Assembly (NCBI RefSeq): GCF_041734735.1
Contig: NC_134879.1
Coordinates: 8,161,810 to 8,225,809, forward strand
Reading direction: 5' to 3'
DNA from: Babylonia areolata
Taxonomy: Eukaryota; Mollusca; Gastropoda; Neogastropoda; Buccinidae
Length of the DNA: 64,000 nucleotides
Made by a program: the position numbers and the translations under genes. Below are positions 45,395 through 55,659 of this stretch, in pieces; the first letter of the stretch is position 1; every line of letters begins with the position of its first letter. The notes beneath the pieces were generated by a model, which worked only from the letters and a program-made list of their open reading frames with translations, had not been told where the DNA came from and made no database searches.

Positions 45395-45572
45395 AAGATA
45401 GATAGACAGATAGATAGATAGACAGATAGATAGACAGACAGTCATGACAGACAGACAGACAGATAGATAGATGGATAGACAGACAGACAGATAGATAGAT
45501 GGATAGACAGACAGATAGATAGACAGTCATGACAGATAGACAGACAGACAGACAGACAGATAGATAGATAGT
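45395..45572. repeat. (GATA)n/(GACA)n compound microsatellite
   Basis: Mixed GATA/GACA blocks with a repeated GACAGTCATGACAGA spacer (near 45437 and 45522) and a repeated GATAGATGGATAGACAGA block, showing a higher-order structure. Confidence 0.95.
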
Positions 45573-45674
45573 TAGACTGACCGACAAATGTATACCACCT
45601 ATATTTGTTTAGAAAAAATTGAACAGATCATGAAATTATGCTAATAACTGAACATGTTTTTAAATCCGCCACCC

Positions 45675-45705
<31 letters not shown>

Positions 45706-46514
45706 GGGCCGGACGCGGGCACGGGAAAGGAGGATTCCAGTCATCACCTCTAGCTATTTTTCTCCCTGTATCTGCTTCAGCTCGTCAGCGTGGACCGAAC
45801 CTCGCTAATCTCACCTATCTCCACAGCTTACCCTGTCTCAACACCCCTCGGTCGTCCTGCATGATCCCTGTCATCATCTCCAGCACCAATCTAACCCCCG
45901 TTCCCACCACAGCCGTGAGTCTGGGCCCAACCACAACAATTTGACCTATGTACACTGCAAGCCTGTCAGCACTCTCAGTTCTGTGCTATCAAACACTGAC
46001 TTACTCAGAGTTGCTTTCTTTAATGCCAGATCTGTGACCGACGAACATAGACGTACAGACATCTAGGTGTTTATATCCGAAAAGGAAGTGGACATTTTGT
46101 TTGTCACAGAGACATGGCTCAGAGAGAAGGGTGTCACAGAGACGTGGCTCAGAGAGAAGGGTGACGAGGCCAAGTGTGCTGGTCTCTGTCCTCCGGGTTA
46201 CCCCATTAAATCTTTCCCACGTGCCTCTCGCGGAGGAGGACTGGCTGTCTCACCACATGATTCTTTTGCTCCATGTCTTTCATGCTGGTCTCTGTCCTCC
46301 GGGCTACTCCATTAAATCTTTCCCACGTGCCTCTCGCGGAGGAGGACTCGCTGTCTCACCACATGATTCTTTTGCTCCATGTCTTACATCCTCCTCTTCT
46401 CTCTCATACTCTCATCCATCTTTCGAAGTAGTACACACCACCGTTTCCCTTCCCTCTGCATTTTTTCTGTCTATATCGTCCCCCACCTAACCGCAAAACA
46501 AACTCACACATGAC

Positions 46515-46868
46515 ATGTTCATTACCGATTTTCATGAGCTTGTCGATCAGTTTAACAAACTTGCTGGCAGACCAATCATTTTGGGTGACATCAACTGTCA
46601 TTTTGACCGTCCTGATGACCACAATACCGCAAAACTGATTGATATTTTGGACACCTTTTCTTTTAAACAGTACGTTGACCAGCCCACGCATACTAGAGGA
46701 CATATTTCAGACTGGGTTATGTGCAGACCTGATGACGACATGGTCCACTCTGTGACTGTGACTGATTCCCTCTCCTCGGATCATTACACTGTACGCTGTG
46801 TTTTTAATGTTCATGTTTTTCCTCCACTCGCAATAAAAAGAAAAGTTAGAAGGTTTACGTTTTATTGA
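46515..46868 (+). pseudogene. LINE-Y endonuclease C-terminal half
   Basis: 118 codons: KLAGRPIILGDINCHFDR (catalytic Asp/Asn motif), QPTHTRGHISDWV and SLSSDHYTVRCVF (SDH motif). Typical of CR1/L2-group endonucleases. The preceding part is broken by the 106-bp duplication, which is not a multiple of three. Confidence 0.82.
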
Positions 46869-47081
46869 CCATTTAACTTTGAAACAAGACTTGCTGGCGA
46901 CTGTGTCCCCATCACTGTGTCCCTCTACTGCCCTACGTGTGTTGCTCGATAAGCACGCCCCGGTGTCCAGGCACCTAGTGCGCCCAAGAAGTCCTCCCCA
47001 TGGTACTCACTAGTTGCTGATGTTCTTCCAGCCGCAAAGTGTGCACGCCGTAGGGCGGAGAGGAAAACCAAGAAGACAGGT

Positions 47082-47684
47082 TTGACAGTTGATAAGCAGA
47101 TCCTTGCGGCGGCTAAGCGAGCTGTATCAGAGATAGTTCATAAAGCAAAATTCAATTACTTTTCCTCCAGGATTTCTGACAGTAACAGTGCTTCGCAGCT
47201 GTTTGGTATCTGTAATCAACTTTGTCCTCGCATAAATTCTTGTTCTTTGCCGAACACGTACCCTTCAAACCAACTGCCTGATGTTTTCTGTCAGTTTTTC
47301 ATCCTAAAGGTATCAGCCATTCGTTCTGAACTTGACTCTCAGCTACAAACTACTTCCATTTCTTCAGATTTAAAGTCACGCATCAGTTCAAAATTTCCTA
47401 CCTTTCACCCAAGATCTGAGTATGATTTGAAAAACCTGATATTAAAATCTAAAGCTACAACCTGTTCACTTGATCCTCTGCCGACACCTCCACTTTCAGA
47501 ATGTTTAGATGAACTCCTCCCCACTATCATTCACATTGTGAATGACAGTCTACGAAGTGGAACATTTCCATCTCTTCTTAAAGCTGTAATTGTGAAACCC
47601 CATCTGAAAAAGACTAGCCTTGATCCAAACAATCTTAAAGCTGTAGACCAGTTTCAAACTTACCTTTTCTGTCCAAATCATTGA
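47082..47684 (+). pseudogene. LINE-Y linker and first RT block
   Basis: 200 codons. A helical linker (AVSEIVHKAKFNYFSSRIS) is followed by the region that opens the RT domain: KSKATTCSLDPLPTPPLSEC, INDSLRSG-like and VKPHLKKTSLDPNNL. A one-base shift near 47640 ends the frame; the other frame continues into RPVSNLPFLSK and then runs into 3' UTR because the RT core is deleted. Confidence 0.8.
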
Positions 47685-47835
47685 GAAAGTCGGGGTGGGC
47701 GTGGTTGTGTTGTTTTTGCATGTGGTTTTGATTTTTGGGTAGAGTGTTTCTTTTGTTATATTTTACTCGTGTAATGTGTCTTGAGCATTATTGTATTTTT
47801 AATGAAAGGCGCAATAGAAATAAACTATTCTTCTT

Positions 47836-47840
47836 CTTCT

Positions 47841-47891
<51 letters not shown>

Positions 47892-48198
47892 CCTCCCTCT
47901 CTGTGACTACGTAATCGGGTCGATGGCCTCGGGTTACTTAGATATCAACCTCAGCAGTAGTCTACGATGATTGTGCGTATACATACCGTTAGATATTGTT
48001 TTGTCTTCCTTATGAAAAGCAATAGAATGTTGTGAAAAGTGTAGGAGGGAGGGAACGTTCGAAGGGGTGGGAGAGGGGGGGAGCGTGTTTTCCACGGTGA
48101 TATGAGCATGTTGCTTAAGTCATTAAACCATTTGAATCTTGAATCTTGAATCTCTCTCTCTCTCTCTCGCTCGCTCGCTCGCTCTGTCTCTTTGCTAC
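47836..48198. other. (TC)n tract and unassigned interval
   Basis: (TTC)n then (TC)n at 47830-47890 close LINE-Y. 47900-48150 has no recognised feature apart from GAATCTTGAATCTTGAATC before a (TC)n(GCTC)n patch (48150-48187). Confidence 0.6.
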
Positions 48199-48420
48199 TG
48201 TGGAAGGAGACTGTTTAGACACTCTGATTTGTCTGTTGTTGTTTGTGGAGTTCTCAAGGGGACCGAGGCCATTAAAATTCCATCAGTCCTCAGTCCTCTA
48301 GGGTTCCTGACAACCAAGGCAGACTGTGTGCTGGTCGTGGTCTGTTGTGTGTCTCACTCATTACGTGTTGACTCCGGTCTGAGGGGGGAGGGGTGTGGCT
48401 GTAGCCTGTATTTTTTTTGC
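48199..48420 (+). repeat. Unclassified dispersed repeat, copy 1
   Basis: The block 48276-48380 (CTCTAGGGTTCCTGACAACC, AAGGCAGACTGTGTGCTGG, TCGTGGTCTGTTGTGTGTCT, CACTCATTACGTG) recurs almost unchanged in inverted orientation at 53186-53282, with looser similarity outward to GAAGGAGACTGTTTAGACAC. No tRNA head, ORF or obvious termini. Confidence 0.75.
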
Positions 48421-48721
48421 AGGAACATTTCGGGTCGGACGTACAAACACACACATGATAATACTTTGTCTTTCTGTCTCTGTCTCTCTCTCTCCCTTTC
48501 ACTCACTCTCTCTCTCATACACTGATATTCTCTGTCTTTCTCTCTCACTCACTTATCCCCTCTGCATATTGTTTTCTCTCTTTCACTCGTCTCTATTTGT
48601 CAATTTCCAGTAACCGGCATTGTCTCTCTTAAGATTACCCAACTTCCCGGATTTTCCCAATCACTGGGTTACACCGAGTCTGTACTTCAAACAGTCCTTC
48701 GTTTCTGTGCACACGTGGGAG
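48421..48721. other. (TC)-rich interval
   Basis: TCTC/TCTG simple sequence (48470-48600) then unremarkable DNA up to the SINE-C head. Confidence 0.6.
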
Positions 48722-50420
48722 GCTCCGTGTCAGAATCCGTTAAGCGTTTAACTTCTGATCCAGTGTTCACCAGCATATGTTGTGTCCTCGGGAAAGTCAC
48801 TTTACTCCGATTCAAGATTCCTCACTCATCCAGATGTCTTTGGGCACGTGACTTCGGTATGGAGGACTAACGGCGGAACGAGGAGGGGACTGGGCCCCAC
48901 CTTTCTATACCGAGCCCTAGACACAGTGGATATGAATTCACTTCCTATACCGAGCCCTAGACACAGTGGATATGAATTCACTTCCTATACCGAGCCCTAG
49001 ACACAGTGGATATGAATTCACTACCTTCCAATACCGAGCCCTAGACACAGTGGATATGAATTCACTGCCTTCCTATACCGAGCCCTAGACACAGTGGACA
49101 TGAATTCACTGCCTTCCTATACTAAGCCCTAAACACAGTGGACATGAATTCACTGCCTTCCTACACCAAGCCCTAGACACAGTGGATATGAATTCACTGC
49201 CTTCCTATACCGAGCCCTTAACACAGTGGACATGAATTCACTGCCTTCCTATACCGAGCCCTAGACACAGTGGACATGAATTCACTGCTTTCCTAGACCG
49301 AGCCCTAGACACAGTGGACATGAATTCACTGCCTTCCTATACCGAGCCCTAAACACAGTGGACATGAATTCACTGCCTTCCTATACCGAGCCCTTGGCAC
49401 AGTGGACATGAATTCACTGCCTTCCTATACTGAGCCCATGACACAGTGGACATGAATTCACTGCCGTCCTATACCAAGCCCTAGACACAGTGGACATGAA
49501 TTCACTGCCTTCCTATACCGAGTCGAGCCCTAGACACAGTGGACATGAATTCACTGCCTTCCTATACCGAGCCCTAGACACATGGATATGGATTCATTGC
49601 CTTCCTATACCGAGCCCTAGACACAGTGGATATGAATTCACTGCCTTCCTATACCGAGCCCTAGACACATGGATATGGATTCATTGCCTTCCTATACCGA
49701 GTCCTAGACACAGTGGATTTGAATTCACTGCCTTCCTATACCGAGCCCTAGACACAGTGGACATGAATTCACTACCTTCCTATACCGAGTCCTAGACACA
49801 GTGGACATGAATTCACTGCCTTCCTATACCGAGCCCTAGACACAGTGGACATGAATTCACTGCCTTCCTATACCGAGCCCTAGACACAGTGGACATGAAT
49901 TCACTGCCTTCCTATACCGAGCCCTAGACACAGTGGACATGAATTCACTGCAGTCCTAGACACAGTGGACATGAATTCACTGCAGTCCTAGACACAGTGA
50001 CATAAATTCACTGCAGTCCTAGACACAGTGGACATGAATTCACTGCCTTCCTATACCGAGCCCTAGACACAGTGGACATGAATTCACTGCAGTCCTATAC
50101 ACAGTGGACATGAATTCACTGCAGTCCTAGACACAGTGACATGAATTCATTGCAGTCCTAGACACAGTGGACATGAATTCACTGCAGTCCTAGACACAGT
50201 GACATGAATTCACTGCAGTCCTAGACACAGTGGACATGAATTCACTGCAGTCCTAGACACATTGACATAAATTCACTGCAGTCCTAGACACAGTGGACAT
50301 GAATTCACTGCAGTCCTAGACACAGTGGACATGAATTCACTGCAGTCCTAGACACAGTGGACATGAATTCACTGCCTGACAGCCGTAACAGGCTGTGGGA
50401 CCTTTCAATCTGACACGTGA
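48722..50420 (+). mobile_element. SINE-C split by amplification of its own interior
   Basis: The left part (48722-48900) is a SINE-C head and body: GTCAGAATCCGTTAAGCGTT A box, GATCCAGTGTTCACCAGC, TTTACTCCGATTCAAG, GACTGGGCCCCACCTTTC. The B box segment present at 55735-55750 is deleted here. The right part (50373-50420) is the SINE-C 3' end, GACAGCCGTAACAGGCTGTGG then GACCTTTCAATCTGA, matching CGATGGCCGTAAAAAGACTATGG at 56308-56330. Between them the SINE segment 'CTATACCGAGCCCTAGACAC...GAATTCACTGC' is tandemly repeated for about 1.47 kb. Confidence 0.85.
48900..50372. repeat. Minisatellite derived from SINE-C, 40-44 bp then 31-33 bp units
   Basis: Units CTATACCGAGCCCTAGACAC plus AGTGGACATGAATTCACTGCCTTC (about 24 copies to about 49940). 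After that come mainly shortened units lacking the CTATACCGAGCC part (AGTCCTAGACACAGTGGACA plus TGAATTCACTGC, about 13 copies). Nearly every unit holds an EcoRI site, GAATTC. The unit is the tail segment of SINE-C. Confidence 0.95.
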
Positions 50421-51479
50421 TCAGAAAAAGGAGCAGCAGCAGGGTGTCAAGTTATGATTGTCCTTTTGCCAGCCGTCCTCTGTTGTCCGGCAGCCAAACG
50501 ACGATTTTGGGTTTGACCCCCCCCCCCCCCCCCCCCCACTGAAAAAAAGGTCTCAAAATGGATCTCAGCGAGTTTGAGTTCTTTAGTGTCCCTAGATCAC
50601 ATATCCAACTGATGGCCACCCTGTCATTGTTGAGCATTTTGAGAAATCTAACATGGCCGCCAAGATGGCGGCCTGAACTGCAAAAATATTGGTATAAAAT
50701 AATAATTTGAATACAACACGCTGTTTTTGTGACAGACTTCCCCGGAAGTGTTTAGCAGAAGTTATCTTTAAAGAAAACTTCATTTTACATTGTTTACATT
50801 TCAAAGACGGCCGCCAATATGTCGGCCGAAAATAAAAACAGTTACGGCACATGTCTGGTTTCACTTAGAGTGATAGTTTTCTCTCTGTGACAAAACAGAA
50901 CTGTTTATTTCCTACTTTGGGATACGTAGAATACATTTTGATTCATTTACATAACTTGATTATATTTCATAACATAAAAATGGCCGCCAAAATTCAAGAA
51001 AAGAATGGGTGTGGAGGTAGGAGGCCATTGTGATTTTCTGACAAACTAAAAAGGTACGTTGCACTACTGACATAAAACAGTAGACTAAGTTACTCTAACG
51101 CAAGTAAATGGGAAACATTATAAAAGCGTTTAAATATAACACGTAAACTGGAAGAATTGTGAAAAAAGTAGGTCAGCGTCAGATGGTCAGAAAACCATCA
51201 CACACACACTAACAGAAAGTACTAACACAGGATACTGCACAATATGGCTGGAAACTTAACAATATGTGTTGTGCTCTGTTTATACAGGGACACAGGAACA
51301 TGAGTGAAGACACGTGGATTGTATAACATGTAAAAGGCATAGCCACATTGCGCTGTTATAATGTGTTATGAAAGTAAATGTTTTGTTCGGACTTTTTCAG
51401 TCAGAGCACAAAAGAAAAAAGGACAACAAAAAACATGGCAAATATATTTTTTGTCTGTGAATCAAGCACAGAGTAGTCA
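50421..51479. other. Interval with poly-C and repeated ATGGCCGCCA palindromes
   Basis: A 21-base poly-C at 50517-50537. ATGGCCGCCAAGATGGCGGC (50653-50672) is a near-perfect hairpin, and related GACGGCCGCCAATATGTCGG (50806-50825) and AAATGGCCGCCAAAATT (50979-50995) recur. The AAGATGGCGGC core equals the YY1 consensus. No gene recognised; it may be the non-coding flank of the CXC relic or an unclassified element. Confidence 0.5.
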
Positions 51480-52360
51480 TTACTTGCAGTATCAGGTTCT
51501 TCATTGTCTTCTCTGTCAAGGTCATCAGCACATTTGGTCCATGGGTTTTGACAGCTCTCGTTTATATAACATGTTCAAAAGACAGTGCATATCATTTGTG
51601 CAGTAGGATATCCACACCGTGCAGTTAAACACGGTTCTTCTGTGCTGCAGCCACACTTCAACATTTGCAGCACCTTAGCAGGTGCTGCTTCAACCCCAGG
51701 GGGATAATCTGACAGGCAGCAAAATTGTGTCAGTCTTGTACCACCCGAAGTCAGTTAGGTAAAGTTCTGGCGGATCAGGATCCAGTGTTTATTTTCAAAC
51801 GGATGCCTGCAGATGAGCACATTTCACATTCTCAGTGAAGGCTGCTGCTGTTTGTGGCAGTGATATCAGTTTTGGAGTTACTGCTGATTTTCTTGATGTT
51901 TCAAAGATTCAGGCTTCAAACCTGATCTTGTTCATTTCTGTGCATTTGCAGCCGTAACAAGCACCAATAAACTGAGTAGACTGCTGGATGATGTGATCGA
52001 AATCAGATTCTGGATTCCCAAAGCTTTCAAGTGAAAACCCTTTTTAAAGAATTTTCAAACTGTGGCTTTTCCGATACCCCAAATGTAAACTACTGTGTCA
52101 CAACCTGAGAGGGCGAGTGCTGCTGGATGGTTTGGGATGATACATATGTTCATGCTCTGTGACTGTCGCGGGGATGTAACCTGGTGTTTTCTGGGAGGAT
52201 GTGCCTTCCATCACAACAACAGCAACAGCAGCGGTGATCAGCTGGGGATGAGATGCCATTATTGACTTCAGCTGGAATGGGGTCATCAACAGTCACTACG
52301 AGCTTGTGCTCAAGGAACCCTTGAACCTGGAGACCACGTAATTTTTCCAGCAGCTTCAAT
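51480..52360 (-). pseudogene. Degraded CXC-domain (Tesmin/TSO1-like cysteine-rich) protein gene copy
   Basis: Minus-strand pieces in several frames read in order: LRGLQVQGFLEHK (52340-52300), then a long decayed part, IIQQSTQFIGACYGCKC (51985-51935), LISLPQTAAAFTENVKCAHL (51870-51811), TLDPDPPELYLTDFGW (about 51785-51738), GVEAAPAKVLQML (51697-51659) and KCGCSTEEPCLTARCG (51658-51611). The last is the first half of a CXC cysteine cluster that binds zinc in Tesmin/TSO1-type proteins. This order matches a multi-copy uncharacterised protein family common in marine invertebrate predicted proteomes (recalled, not searched). Several stops and frameshifts; no intron signals assigned. A transposon-linked origin is possible. 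Confidence 0.6.
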
Positions 52361-52829
52361 CTCTGCTGGCTTTGAAGGCCTTGACCAGCACGCTGGGTTT
52401 ATGCCTTGGTCACGTGTCTCATCATTTCTCTTTTCTAACCACATGTGGTATAGCGTGTGATTAGGGACCAGTCCGCACGCTCTGATAACCGCCTTGAAAA
52501 CTGAAACTGAACGATTTCCCTTTCCTCGGGAAGTCGAAACATGAGTTCCTTGTCCATTCTGTTCCAAGTCCTCTTCCCGCAGCCTTCCCCGCCCCTCCAC
52601 TCCTCAGTCCGTACCACTCACCACTTCATCCACCCCCACCCCCCATCCCCTCTCTGCCCACCACCATCGCCACACCCAACCCTCCACCTGTTTAGAGCGT
52701 CTGTTCTCGCCCTTTTCCTTTCCTTTAATTACGGTTACTGTTTTTCCTGTTACAGAAGAGCGCACTTTCCGCCAGTTTCTTCACTAATCTCATGAATCAG
52801 CGAACATTATTTCACGGAAGGCAGGGAGA
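52361..52829. other. Interval without confident feature
   Basis: The minus frame 52310-52600 may be the upstream continuation of the CXC relic but shows no recognised motif. 52620-52690 is C-rich. Confidence 0.4.
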
Positions 52830-52991
52830 GAGAGAGAGAGAGAGAGAGTGTGTGTGTGTTTGTGTGTGCGCGTGTGCATATATGCGTGTGTGCGTATGTG
52901 TGTGTCTGCGTGCGTGCGTGTGTGTATCTGTGTGTGTATATGTGTGTTTGTGTTTGCGCGCGCGTATGCATATATACGTGTGTGTGCACGA

Positions 52992-53036
<45 letters not shown>
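52830..53036. repeat. (GA)n then degenerate (TG)n microsatellite
   Basis: GA repeat 52828-52848, followed by interrupted TG/CG to a pure TG core at 52993-53034. Confidence 0.95.
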
Positions 53037-53037
<1 letters not shown>

Positions 53038-53149
53038 ACTAAAGGCCGACAATGTCGGGAAACAATGTTTTTCTTCATCCATCCCTTGAAATAAAGGGGC
53101 GGGGAACCAGGGGGCGGGGGGATAAAACAACAACACAACCCCCCAAAAA

Positions 53150-53340
53150 TATTGTATAAACCAGCACTGAAGAACAGTATTAATCACCGGAGTCAGCACG
53201 TAATGAGTGAGACACACAACAGACCACGACCAGCACACAGCCTGCCTTGGTTGTCAGGAACCCTAGAGGACTGATGGAATTCGAATGTAAAAATCACCGA
53301 CGTGTCCAGACAATCTCCTTCCTGGAAAAGAGGTGTGTTA
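53150..53340 (-). repeat. Unclassified dispersed repeat, copy 2 (inverted)
   Basis: The reverse complement of 53186-53282 matches 48276-48380 at roughly 95% by eye apart from a 7-bp CAGTCCT duplication in copy 1. The GGAGATTGTCTGGACAC flank (53315-53334) also matches. It ends shortly before a SINE-A head. Confidence 0.75.
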
Positions 53341-53374
53341 TCAGTCAACGTTCACTCTGCTGTGCAGCACTGTG

Positions 53375-53785
53375 GAGTGGTGGCCCCGTGGTAACGTGGT
53401 AAGCGAGAGGATCTGAGGGCACTGGACCGAATCCCACTGAGGGCACTGGACCGAATCCCACTGAGGGCACTGGACCGAATCCCACACTCGCCAGAATTTC
53501 CTCACCCTCCGCTAAACCTTGATTGTTTGTCTGGGCATTAGTCATTCGGATGGGACGATAAAAACCGGGGTCCAATGTACAGTATGCACCTCGCTCACGC
53601 AAAAGGGCCCACACCAACAAAAGAATTGTCCCTGGCTAAATTCTGTAGAAATGTTCCACCCTAACTGTGAAACAAATATACCTGCACATAGGGAAAAAAA
53701 GAAGAGAGTATCCAAATTTCATACAGTAAAATCTATTGTGAAAAAGGTTATACATACAATATAATACAATACAATACAATGTTAT
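53375..53785 (+). mobile_element. SINE-A, full-length copy with triplicated B box
   Basis: Head GGCCCCGTGGTAACGTGGTA with an A box, then CTGAGGGCACTGGACCGAAT plus CCCA repeated three times (53413-53436, 53437-53460, 53461-53484), each holding a GGACCGAATCCC B box. Body TCATTCGGATGGGACGATAA and AACAAAAGAATTGTCC, 3' end CAAATTTCATACAGTAAAAT, and an ATACAATACAAT tail (53745-53780). Diverged from the 18-kb copy, but complete in order. Confidence 0.9.
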
Positions 53786-54519
53786 GTCCCGAATAAGTCT
53801 TCCGTTCTGAAATTCTACATAAGCAAAGAAAGTTGAACTTCTTTCTGTTTATTTGATATATCTAATAGTAAATGTCATGAATAAAGAAAAGGAAAGCCAC
53901 ATCAACAGTTACCAATTCAAATAATAGGATTGGTGCACAGGATAACAATCATCCCGTGAAATATGGGCATGTGGGCATAGCACACTGGATAATTATATGT
54001 TAAAAACGTCTGGACTGATTCGTCGGGAAGTTTGGCCGGACAGAGTCTCTGGAAATATACATGGTCCTCTTTCACAGAGGAAAAGGGAAGGTGATCAGAA
54101 AACAAGTAGCTGTCCATAAAAAAATTACATTTAAAGAACTTGTGTCACGGGTTTATCAAAGTTGTGTTTTTTTTCTTTCTTTCTTTATTTTTTTAATAGA
54201 ATATGAAGAATTATTTTTAGAAGATGTAAAATTTAAAAAAATTGTTTACAGTGTCAAGGTTTTGAAGCTTCTTATGACAATAACCAATTCAAATGGGTAG
54301 GGTTCGAGATTGTTTAGAGACTGTCACGGGGAAATTCGTGAAACGCTGACTTTGAAAATCACCCGGAAACTGGAAATTGAATTTTTATTAAGTTCACAAA
54401 GACAGAGTCTGATCTCTCTCTCTCTCTAAAATAAAAAAAATAAAATGAAATAACAAAATAAACAGATAAATAAATAAGTAAAAAAAATTGTATTATGCAT
54501 CTTGGTTCCATTTCTTCTG
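53786..54519. other. AT-rich interval without recognised gene
   Basis: T/A-rich sequence with a short (TC)n at 54411-54427 and A-rich TAAA repeats at 54428-54490. No motif recognised. Confidence 0.4.
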
Positions 54520-54915
54520 TCTGCAATCCCAATTATCGTTGTAATCCCATTCTTTCTGTCAGTAACCCCACTCTTCACTGCAATCCATTCCTTATGCCAG
54601 TAATCCCACTCTTCACTGTAATCCATTCCTGATGCCAGTAACCCCACTCTTCACTGTAATCCATTCCTTATGCCAGTAATCCCACTCTTCACTGTAATCC
54701 ATTCCTTATGCCAGTAATCCCACTCTTCACTGTAATCCATTCCTTATGCCAGTAATCCCACTCTTCACTGTAATCCATTCCTTATGCCAGTAACCCCACT
54801 CTTCACTGTAATCCATTCCTTATGCCAGTAACCCCACTCTTCACTGTAATCCATTCCTGTGATCCCACTCCTTCTGTCAGTAATTCCACTTTTCACTGTA
54901 ATCCCGATTCTTCTG
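54520..54915. repeat. Minisatellite, about 38-bp unit, about 10 copies
   Basis: Unit CCACTCTTCACTGTAATCCA plus TTCCTTATGCCAGTAATC/ACC. The centre copies are almost identical and the edge copies diverge (CCCATTCTTTCTGTCAGT), the usual pattern for unequal exchange. Confidence 0.95.
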
Positions 54916-55023
54916 TATGAAAATCCACTATTTGCAATTAGTCTGTCTCTGACCTCTCCTCTCTGTCTTTAGGTACATTGCCTCTGAAAGTCCACTCCAT
55001 GTGCCTTTGCGTCTCTCTCTGTG

Positions 55024-55027
<4 letters not shown>

Positions 55028-55096
<69 letters not shown>
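55028..55096. repeat. (CA)n microsatellite
   Basis: About 65 bases of near-perfect CA. Confidence 0.97.
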
Positions 55097-55098
<2 letters not shown>

Positions 55099-55379
55099 TC
55101 GCGAATCTTGTCTTGAGCCATATGCTTTTAGCTCTCTGTTATTACAGACCCCATCAGTGTATCATTTTGCAGACCAAAACTATCGTTTTACGGCAATAAC
55201 GAGATTTAATTGACGTGACTGGCTTTAATTGTGTCAAGACGCTCATGGGCATGGAAGACAGTGGGAAAGAGGGAGAGAGATAGAGAGGGGGGAGGAGACA
55301 GACAGACAGACAGACAGACGCGGGAAAGGGCAGGAGCCCGGCACTGGTGGAGAGTGAAAGAGGGCAGGATCCGTGGGAT

Positions 55380-55585
55380 AGGGTGTTGGGGTGGAGGTTC
55401 GCTCAGAGGATGGAAGGGTGTTGGGGTGGAGGTCGCTCAGAGGATGGAAGGGTGTTGGGGTGGAGGTTCGCTCAGAGGATGGAAGGGTGTTGGGGTGGAG
55501 GTTCGCTGAGAGGATGGAAGGGTGTTGGGGTGGAGGTTCGCTCAGAGGATGGAAGGGTGTTGGGGTGGAGGTTCGCTGAGATGAT
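55380..55585. repeat. Minisatellite, 34/35-bp unit, about 6 copies
   Basis: Unit GGATGGAAGGGTGTTGGGGT plus GGAGGTTCGCTCAGA. Copies differ only at CTCAGA/CTGAGA and one single-base deletion. Confidence 0.96.
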
Positions 55586-55659
55586 GGAGGCTGAGAGTAG
55601 ACATCCTCTGCGGGAAGAGCACAGGTTTCTGGAAGGAGGGGTCACTCAGGGTGACCCTG

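Larger units (their letters stand above)
45700..47835 (+). mobile_element. LINE-Y (CR1/L2-group) with internal duplication and internal deletion
   Basis: Plus strand. The endonuclease N-terminus LLRVAFFNARSVTDEHR (46001-46050) leads to DILFVTETWLREKG (46091-46130). 46103-46162 carries a 30-bp tandem duplication of TETWLREKG and 46181-46389 a 106-bp one. Endonuclease continues with ILGDINCHFDRPDDH and SDHYTVRC. The linker and RT start follow (47082-47690: ATTCSLDPLPT, VIVKPHLKKTSLDPNNLK, then PVSNLPFLSK in another frame). The rest of RT is deleted. A 3' UTR follows directly and ends GGCGCAATAGAAATAAACTA with (TTC)n. Inactive. Confidence 0.82.
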
